Positions 20,806 through 27,437 of a stretch of DNA of 27,870 bases are shown here, in pieces. The stretch is from Candidatus Brocadiaceae bacterium (GTDB lineage: Bacteria; Planctomycetota; Brocadiia; Brocadiales; Bathyanammoxibiaceae). Under the pieces are notes generated by a model, which saw only the letters and a program-made list of their open reading frames with translations, had not been told where the DNA came from and did no database searches. Where the stretch lies: assembly GCA_030018855.1 (NCBI GenBank), contig JASEHG010000006.1, positions 1 through 27,870 of the forward strand. The letters run 5' to 3'. Every line of letters starts with the position of its first letter. Position 1 is the first letter of the stretch. Both the position numbers and the translations under genes were made by a program.

Positions 20806-20820
20806 TCCGCCTTAGGCGGA
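20806..20820. repeat. Palindrome TCCGCCTTAGGCGGA before korC
   Basis: A 15-bp palindrome 11 bp upstream of the korC start and adjacent to the TAA that ends the duplicated korB tail. Member of the same family as the SASGG-encoding copies. Confidence 0.7.
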
Positions 20821-20834
20821 TTAAACCTTTGAAC

Positions 20835-20868
20835 CTTGTTCTTTATCATTAAATATCCCCAGAGGATA
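20835..20868. repeat. 34-bp direct repeat, downstream copy (remnant of the korB 3' end)
   Basis: Matches 20913-20946 at 32 of 34 positions. On the minus strand it reads YPLGIFNDKEQ and continues GSKV then TAA (20821-20823), whereas the copy inside korB reads YPLEIFKDKEQ and is cut to AVM. It probably preserves the ancestral korB ending. Confidence 0.8.
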
Positions 20869-20870
20869 AT

Positions 20871-20905
20871 CGCAGGCTAATCCGCCTGAGGCGGACTGCG
20901 GCTAC
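20871..20905 (-). repeat. Palindromic insert between the korB tail duplicates
   Basis: On the minus strand it begins GTAGCCGCAG, contains the palindrome TCCGCCTCAGGCGGA (20881-20895) and ends TTAGCCTGCGA. The ends match the 19818 element. Its first TAG is the present korB stop codon (20902-20904). Confidence 0.7.
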
Positions 20906-21651
20906 ATCACGGCTTGTTCTTTATCCTTAAATATCTCCAGAGGATAGCAGGGTATAAGTTCCTCCTGCACCCTCTTGATAGCCTCAGCGGGGGAGAGTCC
21001 CCAGTTTAGAGGACAGGCCCCAAGCACCTCCACGAAGGAGAACCCCTTTTCTTCCACCTGTATCTGGAAGGCCCTGAGGATGGCCTTTCTGGCCCTGGCG
21101 ATATGGGCGGGCGAATCTACGGCCACCCTGGCCACGTAATAGGGGGCCTCCAGACCAGAGATAAGCTCTGCCATCTTTAGGGGGTGTCCTTCCGTTTTTG
21201 CCTCCCTCCCTCTGGGTGTAGTAGTGGTCCGCTGGCCCAGGAGCGTAGTAGGGGCCATCTGCCCGCCCGTCATACCGTAGACCGTATTGTTTACGAAGAC
21301 CACGGAAAAATTCTCCCCACGGTTGGCCGCCGATATTATCTCCGCCAGCCCTATGGCCCCGATGTCTCCATCCCCCTGATAGGTGAAGACGAAGAGGTCT
21401 GGCCTTGAACGCTTTATGCCCGTGGCCACGGCGGGGGAACGTCCGTGCGGGGCCTCCGTTACGTCAAAGTCCATGTACTCGTACATGAACACTGCACAGC
21501 CCACTGGTGCCACGGCCACCGTCCTCTCCCTCAGCCCCAGGGCATCAATGGCCTCAGCCACCAGACGGTGCACTATGCCATGAGAACACCCAGGGCAGAA
21601 GTGCATGGGCTTATCCTTCATACTGCGGGGCCTGTCAAAGACCAGTTTCAT
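20902..21651 (-). CDS. korB: 2-oxoacid:ferredoxin oxidoreductase, beta (thiamine diphosphate) subunit
   Basis: The product, 249 aa, binds thiamine diphosphate and decarboxylates the 2-oxoacid. Landmarks are HFCPGCSHG (19-22 CPGC), APVGCAVFM, the ThDP-Mg motif GDGD (93-96) and NNTVYGMTGGQ (121-131), and GACPLNWG, usual for KorB/VorA. It follows korA after 129 bp that include a TAGGGNN array. The C-terminus has been changed by a palindromic insert: it now ends EQAVM, while a duplicated copy downstream ends EQGSKV. No ribosome binding site is evident. Confidence 0.94.
   Translation of the reverse strand: MKLVFDRPRSMKDKPMHFCPGCSHGIVHRLVAEAIDALGLRERTVAVAPVGCAVFMYEYMDFDVTEAPHGRSPAVATGIKRSRPDLFVFTYQGDGDIGAIGLAEIISAANRGENFSVVFVNNTVYGMTGGQMAPTTLLGQRTTTTPRGREAKTEGHPLKMAELISGLEAPYYVARVAVDSPAHIARARKAILRAFQIQVEEKGFSFVEVLGACPLNWGLSPAEAIKRVQEELIPCYPLEIFKDKEQAVM
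20913..20946. repeat. 34-bp direct repeat, copy inside korB
   Basis: This copy forms the functional 3' part of korB (YPLEIFKDKEQ). Together with 20835-20868 it flanks the insert at 20871-20905. Confidence 0.8.
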
Positions 21652-21746
21652 AGTTTATAACCCTGCACTTTTCATATACAAAAGTAACACAATGCACGGG
21701 AGAGTTCCCCTCAAAATCAGGGGGTGGGGTAGCAAGATATTATTCT

Positions 21747-21779
21747 ACTATTCCCTACTCCCTACCCCCTATCCCCTAG
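21747..21779 (-). repeat. Heptamer array (TAGGGNN type) directly after the korA stop
   Basis: On the minus strand the tract reads CTAGGGGATAGGGGGTAGGG then AGTAGGGAATAG, starting one base after the korA stop codon. The TAG/G-rich strand is the sense strand. It lies between korA and korB. Confidence 0.85.
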
Positions 21780-21780
21780 C

Positions 21781-22836
21781 TTACAGCCTCTTCTTTATCT
21801 CCGTCAGATACTCCTCTGGAGAGGGCACCACGCCACCCATCCTGCCATAAAATTCCACGGGCACCCTGCCCCTCACGGCAAGCTCCACGTCCTCCACCAT
21901 CTGCCCACCCGAGAGTTCCAGCACCAAGAACCTGTCCGTCCCTTCTGCCGCCTTTCTTATAAAATCCGTGGGGAAAGGGAACAGGGTAATGGGCCTTATG
22001 AGCCCTACGGGGAGGCCTTCCTCCCTGACCTCCTCCACTGCACTGGCCGCCACCCTTGCCGCCGTGCCAAAGGCGACTACTACTAACTTTGCCCCTTCCA
22101 GGTGTTGGGCCTCCACACGCACCTCTTTCTCCCTGATTTCTTTGTATTTCTCCTGGAGTTTGAGGTCGTGTCCCTCCAGCTCCACGTCCTGTAGGTACAG
22201 GGATTTGATTACCATGGAGGGCCGTCCCCTGGCCCCCCTCAGGGCCCAGGGCTTCTCCTCTTTTTCTTCTCTGAAGGGCATAAATTCTACGGGTTCCATC
22301 ATCTGGGCAATAAGCCCACTGCACAAGATGAGTACTGGATTCCTGTATCTATCGGCCAGGTCAAAGGCCAGGTGGGTGAGTTCTACTGTCTCCTGTACTG
22401 AGTAAGGGGCGAGGACGATGTTGCGGTAGTCTCCATGCCCACCCCCCTTGGTGGCCTGGAAGTAGTCCGCATCAGAAGGGGCAATGTTTCCAAGTCCTGG
22501 CCCCCCCCTGCTGAAGTTGGCTATCACTGCCGGAAGCTCACACGCGGCCAGGTAGGAAATACCCTCCTGTTTCAGGCTTATACCTGGGCTACTGGAACTG
22601 GTCATGGCCCGGGTTCCGGTTACGGAGGCCCCCAGCACCATGTTGATGGCCGCAATCTCACTCTCTGACTGGATGAATACCCCGCCGTATTTGGGGAGCT
22701 CTCTGGCCATGTACTCCGCCAGCTCACTCTGCGGGGTAATCGGATACCCGGCGTAGAACCTGCAACCCGCCCTTATGGCCGCCTCCGCCATGGCCTCACA
22801 ACCCCTCATCAGTACCTTTTCGCCTACTGCTATCAT
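21781..22836 (-). CDS. korA: 2-oxoacid:ferredoxin oxidoreductase, alpha subunit (VorB/KorA type)
   Basis: The product, 351 aa, is the pyrimidine-binding alpha subunit of the oxidoreductase. Landmarks are AGYPITPQSELAEYM (29-43), QSESEIAAINMVLGAS, TSSSSPGISLKQEG, RGGPGLGNIAPSDADYFQ, GGGHGDYRNIVLAP, and ELSGGQMVEDV near the C-terminus. The pattern is that of proteins often annotated VorB (3-methyl-2-oxobutanoate dehydrogenase), so the substrate may be 2-oxoglutarate or branched-chain 2-oxoacids; sequence alone does not decide. It is the first gene of korA-korB-korC and diverges from the thioredoxin-NHL gene. No clear ribosome binding site is seen. Confidence 0.93.
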   Translation of the reverse strand: MIAVGEKVLMRGCEAMAEAAIRAGCRFYAGYPITPQSELAEYMARELPKYGGVFIQSESEIAAINMVLGASVTGTRAMTSSSSPGISLKQEGISYLAACELPAVIANFSRGGPGLGNIAPSDADYFQATKGGGHGDYRNIVLAPYSVQETVELTHLAFDLADRYRNPVLILCSGLIAQMMEPVEFMPFREEKEEKPWALRGARGRPSMVIKSLYLQDVELEGHDLKLQEKYKEIREKEVRVEAQHLEGAKLVVVAFGTAARVAASAVEEVREEGLPVGLIRPITLFPFPTDFIRKAAEGTDRFLVLELSGGQMVEDVELAVRGRVPVEFYGRMGGVVPSPEEYLTEIKKRL

Positions 22837-22863
22837 GAGTCATGCCATCTTACAAAAGGCGTC

Positions 22864-22893
22864 ATTGCGATCCGCCTGGGGCGTCCTCGCAAT
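22864..22893. repeat. ATTGCGA...TCGCAAT inverted repeat enclosing a TCCGCCTNNGGCG palindrome
   Basis: ATTGCGA (22864-22870) and TCGCAAT (22887-22893) flank TCCGCCTGGGGCG (22871-22883). It sits in the divergent region between korA and the thioredoxin-NHL gene. It resembles another repeat interrupted by the same palindrome family. Confidence 0.5.
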
Positions 22894-22949
22894 AACACTA
22901 ACAATTTTATTCTATCAGAGCCACCACAGTAAATCCAAAACCTTTCCCA

Positions 22950-22978
22950 TTGCATACCTGAACAAATCCACTTAGAAT
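22950..22978 (+). promoter_or_regulatory. Possible promoter of the thioredoxin-NHL gene
   Basis: TTGCAT (22950-22955) and TAGAAT (22973-22978, 5/6 to consensus) are 17 bp apart. Transcription would start a few bases before the ATG at 22989, again a very short leader. The -35 match is weak. Confidence 0.28.
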
Positions 22979-22988
22979 TTACTCCACC

Positions 22989-25010
22989 ATGAGATGCCTC
23001 CTGAGCGTAGTATTTTTATGTGGGCTGTTTTTGACCCAGCTGATTGGAGAAGATATGAAGACCTCTGCCTCCCCCAGGATAAAGGCCCCAGAGTTTCCAG
23101 AAGGGATGGAGTGGCTCAATACTGATAGACCCCTCAGGGTAGCAGACCTCAGGGGAAAGTTCGTCCTCTTAGACTTCTGGACTTATTGTTGTATAAACTG
23201 CATGCACGTTATCCCTGAACTGAAGAGGCTGGAAAAGGGTTATCCTGCCGAACTAGTGGTGATTGGCGTCCATTCGGCCAAGTTTCCCAACGAGAGGTTG
23301 ACCGAGAACATCCGCCAGGCCATCCTGCGCTATGAGATTCAACACCCTGTGGTCAACGATAAGGAGATGCAAATCTGGTGGTCCTACGCCGTCAGGTCCT
23401 GGCCCACGCTGGTGCTCATTGACCCGGAGGGTTACGTGACAGGGGTGTATTCGGGGGAAGGCAACTATGAGGCCATAGACAGACGGATAAGGGAGGCCCT
23501 GCCCTATTTCCGCTCCAGGGGGGTTGTTGAAGTAGGGGCACAACATATTGTGCCCCTACATCTGGAAAGAGACCGTCTGGGGCCCAGCCCCCTGTCTTTC
23601 CCAGGGAAGATACTTGCAGACCCGATAAAGGATAGACTCTTTATTAGCGATTCCAACCACAACCGTATAGTTATAGTCACCGGGGAGGGGAGGGTAATAG
23701 ACGTGGCAGGCTCAGGGGAGATAGGCAGACAGGACGGCTCTTTTAGTCAGGCCAGCTTCTTCCATCCCCAGGGCATGGCCCTCCAGGGAGAGACCCTTTA
23801 CGTGGCCGATACCGAGAACCACCTCATCAGGAGATTAGACCTCCAGTCCGGGACGGTTACCACCCTCGCAGGGACTGGCAGACAGGGGGGCTTCCTCAGC
23901 CTGGGGGGGCTCGGTACGAAGGCCGAATTGAATTCCCCATGGGACCTCTGCCTGGTGGGGGACAGGCTCTACATTGCCATGGCAGGGAGTCACCAGGTTT
24001 GGGTAATGGACCTGGCCAATAATCTGGTACAACCCTTTGCAGGCAGCGGCAGGGAGGGCAGGGCGGATGGCAGTCTTGAGGGTAGTGCCTTTGCCCAGCC
24101 CAGCGGGATTACTACCGACGGCAGGAGACTCTTTGTGGCCGATAGTGAGACCAGCTCCGTGAGGGAGATAAATCTCTTGGCCGGGAGGGTCAATACAATT
24201 GTGGGACTTGACCTCTTTGAGTTTGGCGATGTGGATGGGCAGGGGGCCATGGTGCGTCTCCAGCACCCGCTAGGGGTCGTCTTCCATGAGGGGCTGCTCT
24301 ACGTGGCAGACACCTATAACCACAAAATTAAGGTAATAGACCCTGAGAAGAAGACCTCCAGAACCCTGCTGGGAGACGGCAGGCCGGGATACAGGGATGG
24401 AAGAGAGGGCAGGTTTTACGAGCCAGGGGGATTGACCTTTGGTGGCGAGGGCCACTCCCAAATAGGTGGCAGGCTATACGTGGCTGATACCAATAACCAC
24501 GCCATACGCATTATGAAGAGTGATGGGAAGGTAGAGACGCTAAGGCTTACTGGTCTTAAACCCACAGAGGCAAGACCTGCCGTCGGATTTCTCCTCCCCG
24601 GTGCTAAAGAGATTAACCTGCCCCCGCAGACCCTCCCTGCCAACAGTACTGTAGAATTAGTTATAGACCTCCACCTCCCGGAAGGTTATCACCTCTCCCC
24701 ATTGGCGCCCTTTCTATACAGTATAGACCCTGGCGGAAGTCTCGTAACTGGGAGGGAGAAGGAGATGGTAGGGGCAATTCATGAATTGCCCCTACTGGAA
24801 GGCCAGGGCCTTCCAGTACGAATCCCCTTTAAGACCCCTGGGGCAACCCCTGAATTTCCATTGAAGGTTTCTGTTACATTCTATTATTGCCGTGAGGACA
24901 ATCAAGGCGTCTGCCTGGCAGATTCTGTGGTGTGGAGTATCCCGATAAAGCTGTTAGCCCAGGGGGAGACCGTGCTGAGGTTGGAGTATACTGCTAGTAG
25001 AACGTTCTAG
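22989..25010 (+). CDS. Exported thioredoxin-like domain plus NHL repeats (NHLRC2-like)
   Basis: The product has 673 aa. A hydrophobic N-terminus (1-20) suggests a signal peptide. The thioredoxin-like domain (about 35-170) carries WTYCCINCMHV with C67, C68 and C71, the CCINC variant known in NHLRC2-type proteins. An NHL beta-propeller (about 195-510) contains repeated LFISDSNHNRIV, LYVADTENHLIRRLD, LFVADSETSSVREI, LYVADTYNHKIKVID and LYVADTNNHAIRI blades. The last 150 residues, with VTFYYCREDNQGVC, resemble the N-terminal domain of DsbD-like proteins, which suggests thiol-disulfide work outside the cytoplasm. Palindromes are translated at about 182-190 (linker between thioredoxin and propeller) and about 594-610. 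Confidence 0.88.
   Translation: MRCLLSVVFLCGLFLTQLIGEDMKTSASPRIKAPEFPEGMEWLNTDRPLRVADLRGKFVLLDFWTYCCINCMHVIPELKRLEKGYPAELVVIGVHSAKFPNERLTENIRQAILRYEIQHPVVNDKEMQIWWSYAVRSWPTLVLIDPEGYVTGVYSGEGNYEAIDRRIREALPYFRSRGVVEVGAQHIVPLHLERDRLGPSPLSFPGKILADPIKDRLFISDSNHNRIVIVTGEGRVIDVAGSGEIGRQDGSFSQASFFHPQGMALQGETLYVADTENHLIRRLDLQSGTVTTLAGTGRQGGFLSLGGLGTKAELNSPWDLCLVGDRLYIAMAGSHQVWVMDLANNLVQPFAGSGREGRADGSLEGSAFAQPSGITTDGRRLFVADSETSSVREINLLAGRVNTIVGLDLFEFGDVDGQGAMVRLQHPLGVVFHEGLLYVADTYNHKIKVIDPEKKTSRTLLGDGRPGYRDGREGRFYEPGGLTFGGEGHSQIGGRLYVADTNNHAIRIMKSDGKVETLRLTGLKPTEARPAVGFLLPGAKEINLPPQTLPANSTVELVIDLHLPEGYHLSPLAPFLYSIDPGGSLVTGREKEMVGAIHELPLLEGQGLPVRIPFKTPGATPEFPLKVSVTFYYCREDNQGVCLADSVVWSIPIKLLAQGETVLRLEYTASRTF
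23532..23559. repeat. 28-bp in-frame palindrome, GTAGGGGC family
   Basis: Arms GTAGGGGCACAACA and TATTGTGCCCCTAC, complementary except for one position near the centre. Read as VGAQHIVPLH in the linker between the thioredoxin and NHL domains. Confidence 0.9.
24768..24818. repeat. Two overlapping in-frame palindromes
   Basis: The first (24768-24795) has arms GTAGGGGCAATTCA and the exact complement. The second (24793-24818) has arms TACTGGAAGGCC around AG and is also perfect. They share the bases TAC. Together they are read as VGAIHELPLLEGQGLPV in the C-terminal domain of the NHL protein. Confidence 0.85.
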
Positions 25011-25023
25011 GCCATACTTTCTA

Positions 25024-25079
25024 CCCTCACCAGGGCTGTCGCTATTAGCTTGAATATAAGCCCTGAGTGAGGTAAACTC
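25024..25079. other. Inverted repeats after the thioredoxin-NHL gene
   Basis: CCCTCACCAGGGCT (25024-25037) pairs with AGCCCTGAGTGAGG (25059-25072) with one mismatch or bulge, and GTGAG (25067) pairs with CTCAC (25075-25079). They could form alternative hairpins between the NHL gene and hicB. No U-run follows, so termination is uncertain; an operator for the toxin-antitoxin pair is another possibility. Confidence 0.35.
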
Positions 25080-25123
25080 ACGGAAAAGTTATATCTCACC
25101 ACGAACTGTATTAGAGGTATGTG

Positions 25124-25396
25124 ATGCCCACACGGAACATTTTAAGTGAGTATATAGCCCAGGCTATGGCCCAAGCCGTCTACGACAAGCTGGAAGACGG
25201 TACATTTACGGGTCGTATTCCTTCCTGTAAAGGTGTGATAGCGTTTGGGGCTACACTACGCGAGTGTGAGGATGAGTTGCATTCCACGCTAGAGGACTGG
25301 GTCTTAGTCGGTCTCAAACTGGGCCATCCTCTGCCAATGATAGGGGGCATTGATTTAAACAAAGAACCAACCCGTGAGCCGTTGGACGCCGTGTAA
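25124..25396 (+). CDS. hicB: HicB-family antitoxin
   Basis: The product has 90 aa from the ATG at 25124, with AGAGGT 5 nt upstream; a GTG at 25121 is also in frame. The partial RNase H-like HicB fold is visible in FTGRIPSCKGVIAFGATLRECEDELHSTLEDWVLVGLKLG, and the tail IGGIDLN is the usual position of a strand preceding the DNA-binding or toxin-contact part. It should neutralise the toxin encoded immediately after it. The 3' end overlaps hicA by 23 bp, so the two are co-translated. Confidence 0.82.
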   Translation: MPTRNILSEYIAQAMAQAVYDKLEDGTFTGRIPSCKGVIAFGATLRECEDELHSTLEDWVLVGLKLGHPLPMIGGIDLNKEPTREPLDAV

Positions 25397-25604
25397 ACGC
25401 AGGGAGTTCATCCAGCGATTACGCAAACTTGGCTTTGATGGTCCCTTTTCCGGAACTCGTCATCAATTTATGGTCTATGGACAACACCGCCTGGCAATCC
25501 CATCTAATGTTGAATACTCTGTAGCCCAGCTCAGGATGATGATTCGGGAAGTTGAGGAAATCATAGGTAGTGAAATCACGGTTGGGGAATGGAGTCGTTT
25601 GTAA
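25374..25604 (+). CDS. hicA: HicA-family mRNA interferase toxin
   Basis: The product has 76 aa from a GTG at 25374 inside hicB. The double-stranded-RNA-binding-like HicA fold is recognisable: REFIQRLRKLGFDGPFSGTRHQFM, with the catalytic H30 in GTRHQFM, then RLAIPSN and the C-terminal helix LRMMIREVEEIIG. It cleaves mRNA when not bound by HicB. The order antitoxin-then-toxin is one of the two common arrangements. The system appears intact. Confidence 0.85.
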   Translation: MSRWTPCKRREFIQRLRKLGFDGPFSGTRHQFMVYGQHRLAIPSNVEYSVAQLRMMIREVEEIIGSEITVGEWSRL

Positions 25605-25624
25605 TCCGAACCTCCCTTTTTGTT

Positions 25625-25652
25625 TGTCATTCTGAGTGAAGCGAAGAATTTC
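25625..25652. repeat. TGTCATTCTGAG...GAAGAATTTC dispersed repeat
   Basis: Same family as the sequences in 11779-11889 and the ends of 5075-5110. It lies between hicA and the isoaspartyl peptidase gene. Confidence 0.65.
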
Positions 25653-25757
25653 AAGATTTGCCTCTCGCTTCCAAAAAATGAATCCTCCCTAAAAAGAGGT
25701 ATGGGACTATAGGCAGTTTCAGGGGTACATAGAGTCGCTTTGAAAGCATACTAGCTT

Positions 25758-26594
25758 ATGCCTCCCAAACTCATCATCCACGGCGGTGCTGGTAAGAGAC
25801 CGTCCGTAAAAAAACAAAGGGAGATACAGAAGGCCCTGGAAGAGGTGCTCAAGGGGGCATATCCTGTCCTTTTAGAAAAGGGGGCGTTAGAGGTGGTGGT
25901 GTGTGCGGTGGTGATGCTTGAGGATAACCCCCTCTTTAATGCCGGGACAGGCTCAAGACTCCAGTCCGACGGCAGGGCAAGGCTTACGGCCTCCCTGATG
26001 GAGGGCCACAGGCAAAGGTTCTCGGCGGTGGTAAACATTGAGAGGGTAAAGAACCCTATCAGGGTGGCCCGCCTCCTGCAAGGGGAGAGATTCACGGTAT
26101 TAGCCGGTAGGGAGGCCACGGCCTTTGCCAGGGCGAAGGGCTTCAGGCCCTATAACCCGATTACCAAGGAGAGCCTGGCGGAATGGAAAAAACGCTGTGG
26201 GGGTATAGGCCCTGGACCAGCAGGGTTCAGGGCAGGCACAGTGGGGGCGGTGGCCATAGACAGTAAGGGGGATATTGCATCTGCCACCTCTACGGGTGGG
26301 GTAGGGTGCGAGACCCCGGGCAGGGTGAGTGACGTGGCCTCTCCGTGTGGGACCTATGCCAACGGGTTAGTGGGTGTATCCTGTTCGGGGAGGGGAGAGG
26401 ACATTGTCAATGCGGCCCTGGCTGTAAGGGTAGCAACGAGGGTTACTGACGGTATGGGGCTAAAGGAGGCCATGAAATTGGCCCTCAGAGAACTGGGGGC
26501 CATTGGGGGGAAGGCAGGTATGATAGCCTTAGATAGAGAGGGACAGGCCATGTGCCTCTGCAATACGGAGTTTATGTCTTATGCCGTCAAGTGA
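25758..26594 (+). CDS. Isoaspartyl peptidase / plant-type L-asparaginase (Ntn hydrolase)
   Basis: The product has 278 aa. Proteins of this family are made as inactive precursors that cleave themselves to expose an N-terminal Thr; they remove isoaspartyl dipeptides or asparagine amide. Landmarks are LIIHGGAG at the N-terminus, NAGTGSRLQSDG, and the cleavage site GTVGAVAID with nucleophile T161. STGGVGCETPGRVSDV (substrate Arg in GRV) follows. CGTYANG replaces the more usual GAGTYA, a small deviation near the substrate pocket. The linker before T161 is short, as in bacterial plant-type enzymes. No ribosome binding site is evident. The gene converges on the Hydin-like lipoprotein gene. Confidence 0.88.
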   Translation: MPPKLIIHGGAGKRPSVKKQREIQKALEEVLKGAYPVLLEKGALEVVVCAVVMLEDNPLFNAGTGSRLQSDGRARLTASLMEGHRQRFSAVVNIERVKNPIRVARLLQGERFTVLAGREATAFARAKGFRPYNPITKESLAEWKKRCGGIGPGPAGFRAGTVGAVAIDSKGDIASATSTGGVGCETPGRVSDVASPCGTYANGLVGVSCSGRGEDIVNAALAVRVATRVTDGMGLKEAMKLALRELGAIGGKAGMIALDREGQAMCLCNTEFMSYAVK

Positions 26595-26605
26595 ACGGAT
26601 ACAAG

Positions 26606-26640
26606 GGGTGAGGCTTCACAGAGAAACGGAAGCCTCACCC
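26606..26640. terminator. Hairpin between convergent genes
   Basis: GGGTGAGGCTTC (26606-26617) and GAAGCCTCACCC (26629-26640) form a perfect 12-bp stem with an 11-nt loop. It lies 11 bp after the peptidase stop and 26 bp after the end of the convergent lipoprotein gene, so it could serve both. No strong T-run is present on either side. Confidence 0.5.
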
Positions 26641-26666
26641 AAATTTAAGAACTCAGCACCTCAGTC

Positions 26667-27437
26667 CTATTCCTCTCTAATTCCATTTCCTTTGACGGCA
26701 GTCCCTGCCAGATTAGTGCCTCCAGCATCCGAAAAGGTGCCGGCGTCGGTAAATGTGCCAACGGCAGCAGGAGTAAAGGTAATGGTTACCGTGACGCTCC
26801 CATTTGCCGGGACGTTAATTCCGCCTGCAGGGGCTGTTACCGAGAAACCCTGGGTGCCTGCACTCCAGGAGACATTAACCGTGATGGCATTGGCACTGCT
26901 GTTTTGTATATTGAAGGTGCGGGTAGCGTTTCTCCCAACCAGGACGTTACCAAAGTCAAGGACTTGCCCTGCGACTACATTACCACCTGCCACCGAAAGC
27001 GCGCCCAATGCCTTCTGAGCGACCCCATTCCCTCTGAGCCCTATGCTAGTAGGGGGTCCCCCCGTAAATATTGGACTTGCCCTCCCCCTGTGAGGCCCTG
27101 TCCGAGTGGGTGTGAAGTTGATGTTCACATTTGGACTGGTCTGACCAGGATTAATAACCACGCTCGGGGAGATAGTGGTAACGCTAGCAGTAAATGCTCT
27201 TTCAGTATTAACGTGGACCGCTATCATATCCGCAGGGTCTGTTCCGTTGTTTACCCAGCTGATGGTGCCAGACTTAGTTGTTCCAACATAAACGTCCCCA
27301 AAGATAAAAGGGTCTGTAATAGTGGGAGCAGGTACGAGATTAGCATTACCTGGGGCACACCCGACCACCCATGTGGCTAAGAGAAGCAGAACAAACAGGA
27401 AGTTGCCTTGCCTTATCACACTAACCAGTTTCTCCAT
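26667..27437 (-). CDS. Lipoprotein with two Hydin-like (choice-of-anchor D) Ig-fold domains
   Basis: The product has 256 aa from the ATG at 27437, preferred over the ATG at 27443 because AAGGAGG (27445-27451) would be too close to the latter. A lipoprotein signal ends ATWVVGC, so the mature protein starts at C27. Two ASH/Hydin-like immunoglobulin-type domains follow: the first with FGDVYVGTTKSGTISWVNNG, INPGQTSPNVNINFTPTRTG, and the second with LDFGNVLVGRNATRT, VPANGSVTVTITFTPAAVG. Such domains are usually adhesive or anchoring modules at the cell surface. The composition (T, N, G and V rich) fits a secreted protein. Confidence 0.85.
   Translation of the reverse strand: MEKLVSVIRQGNFLFVLLLLATWVVGCAPGNANLVPAPTITDPFIFGDVYVGTTKSGTISWVNNGTDPADMIAVHVNTERAFTASVTTISPSVVINPGQTSPNVNINFTPTRTGPHRGRASPIFTGGPPTSIGLRGNGVAQKALGALSVAGGNVVAGQVLDFGNVLVGRNATRTFNIQNSSANAITVNVSWSAGTQGFSVTAPAGGINVPANGSVTVTITFTPAAVGTFTDAGTFSDAGGTNLAGTAVKGNGIREE

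Noticed and set aside
20217..21746. Phase-variable inversion of korC-korB between the inverted heptamer arrays at 20181-20216 and 21747-21779
   Set aside because: The arrays are inverted relative to each other, but the matching stretch is only about 30 bp of simple repeat, no recombinase is nearby, and inversion would break the operon; there is no evidence for it in a single sequence.
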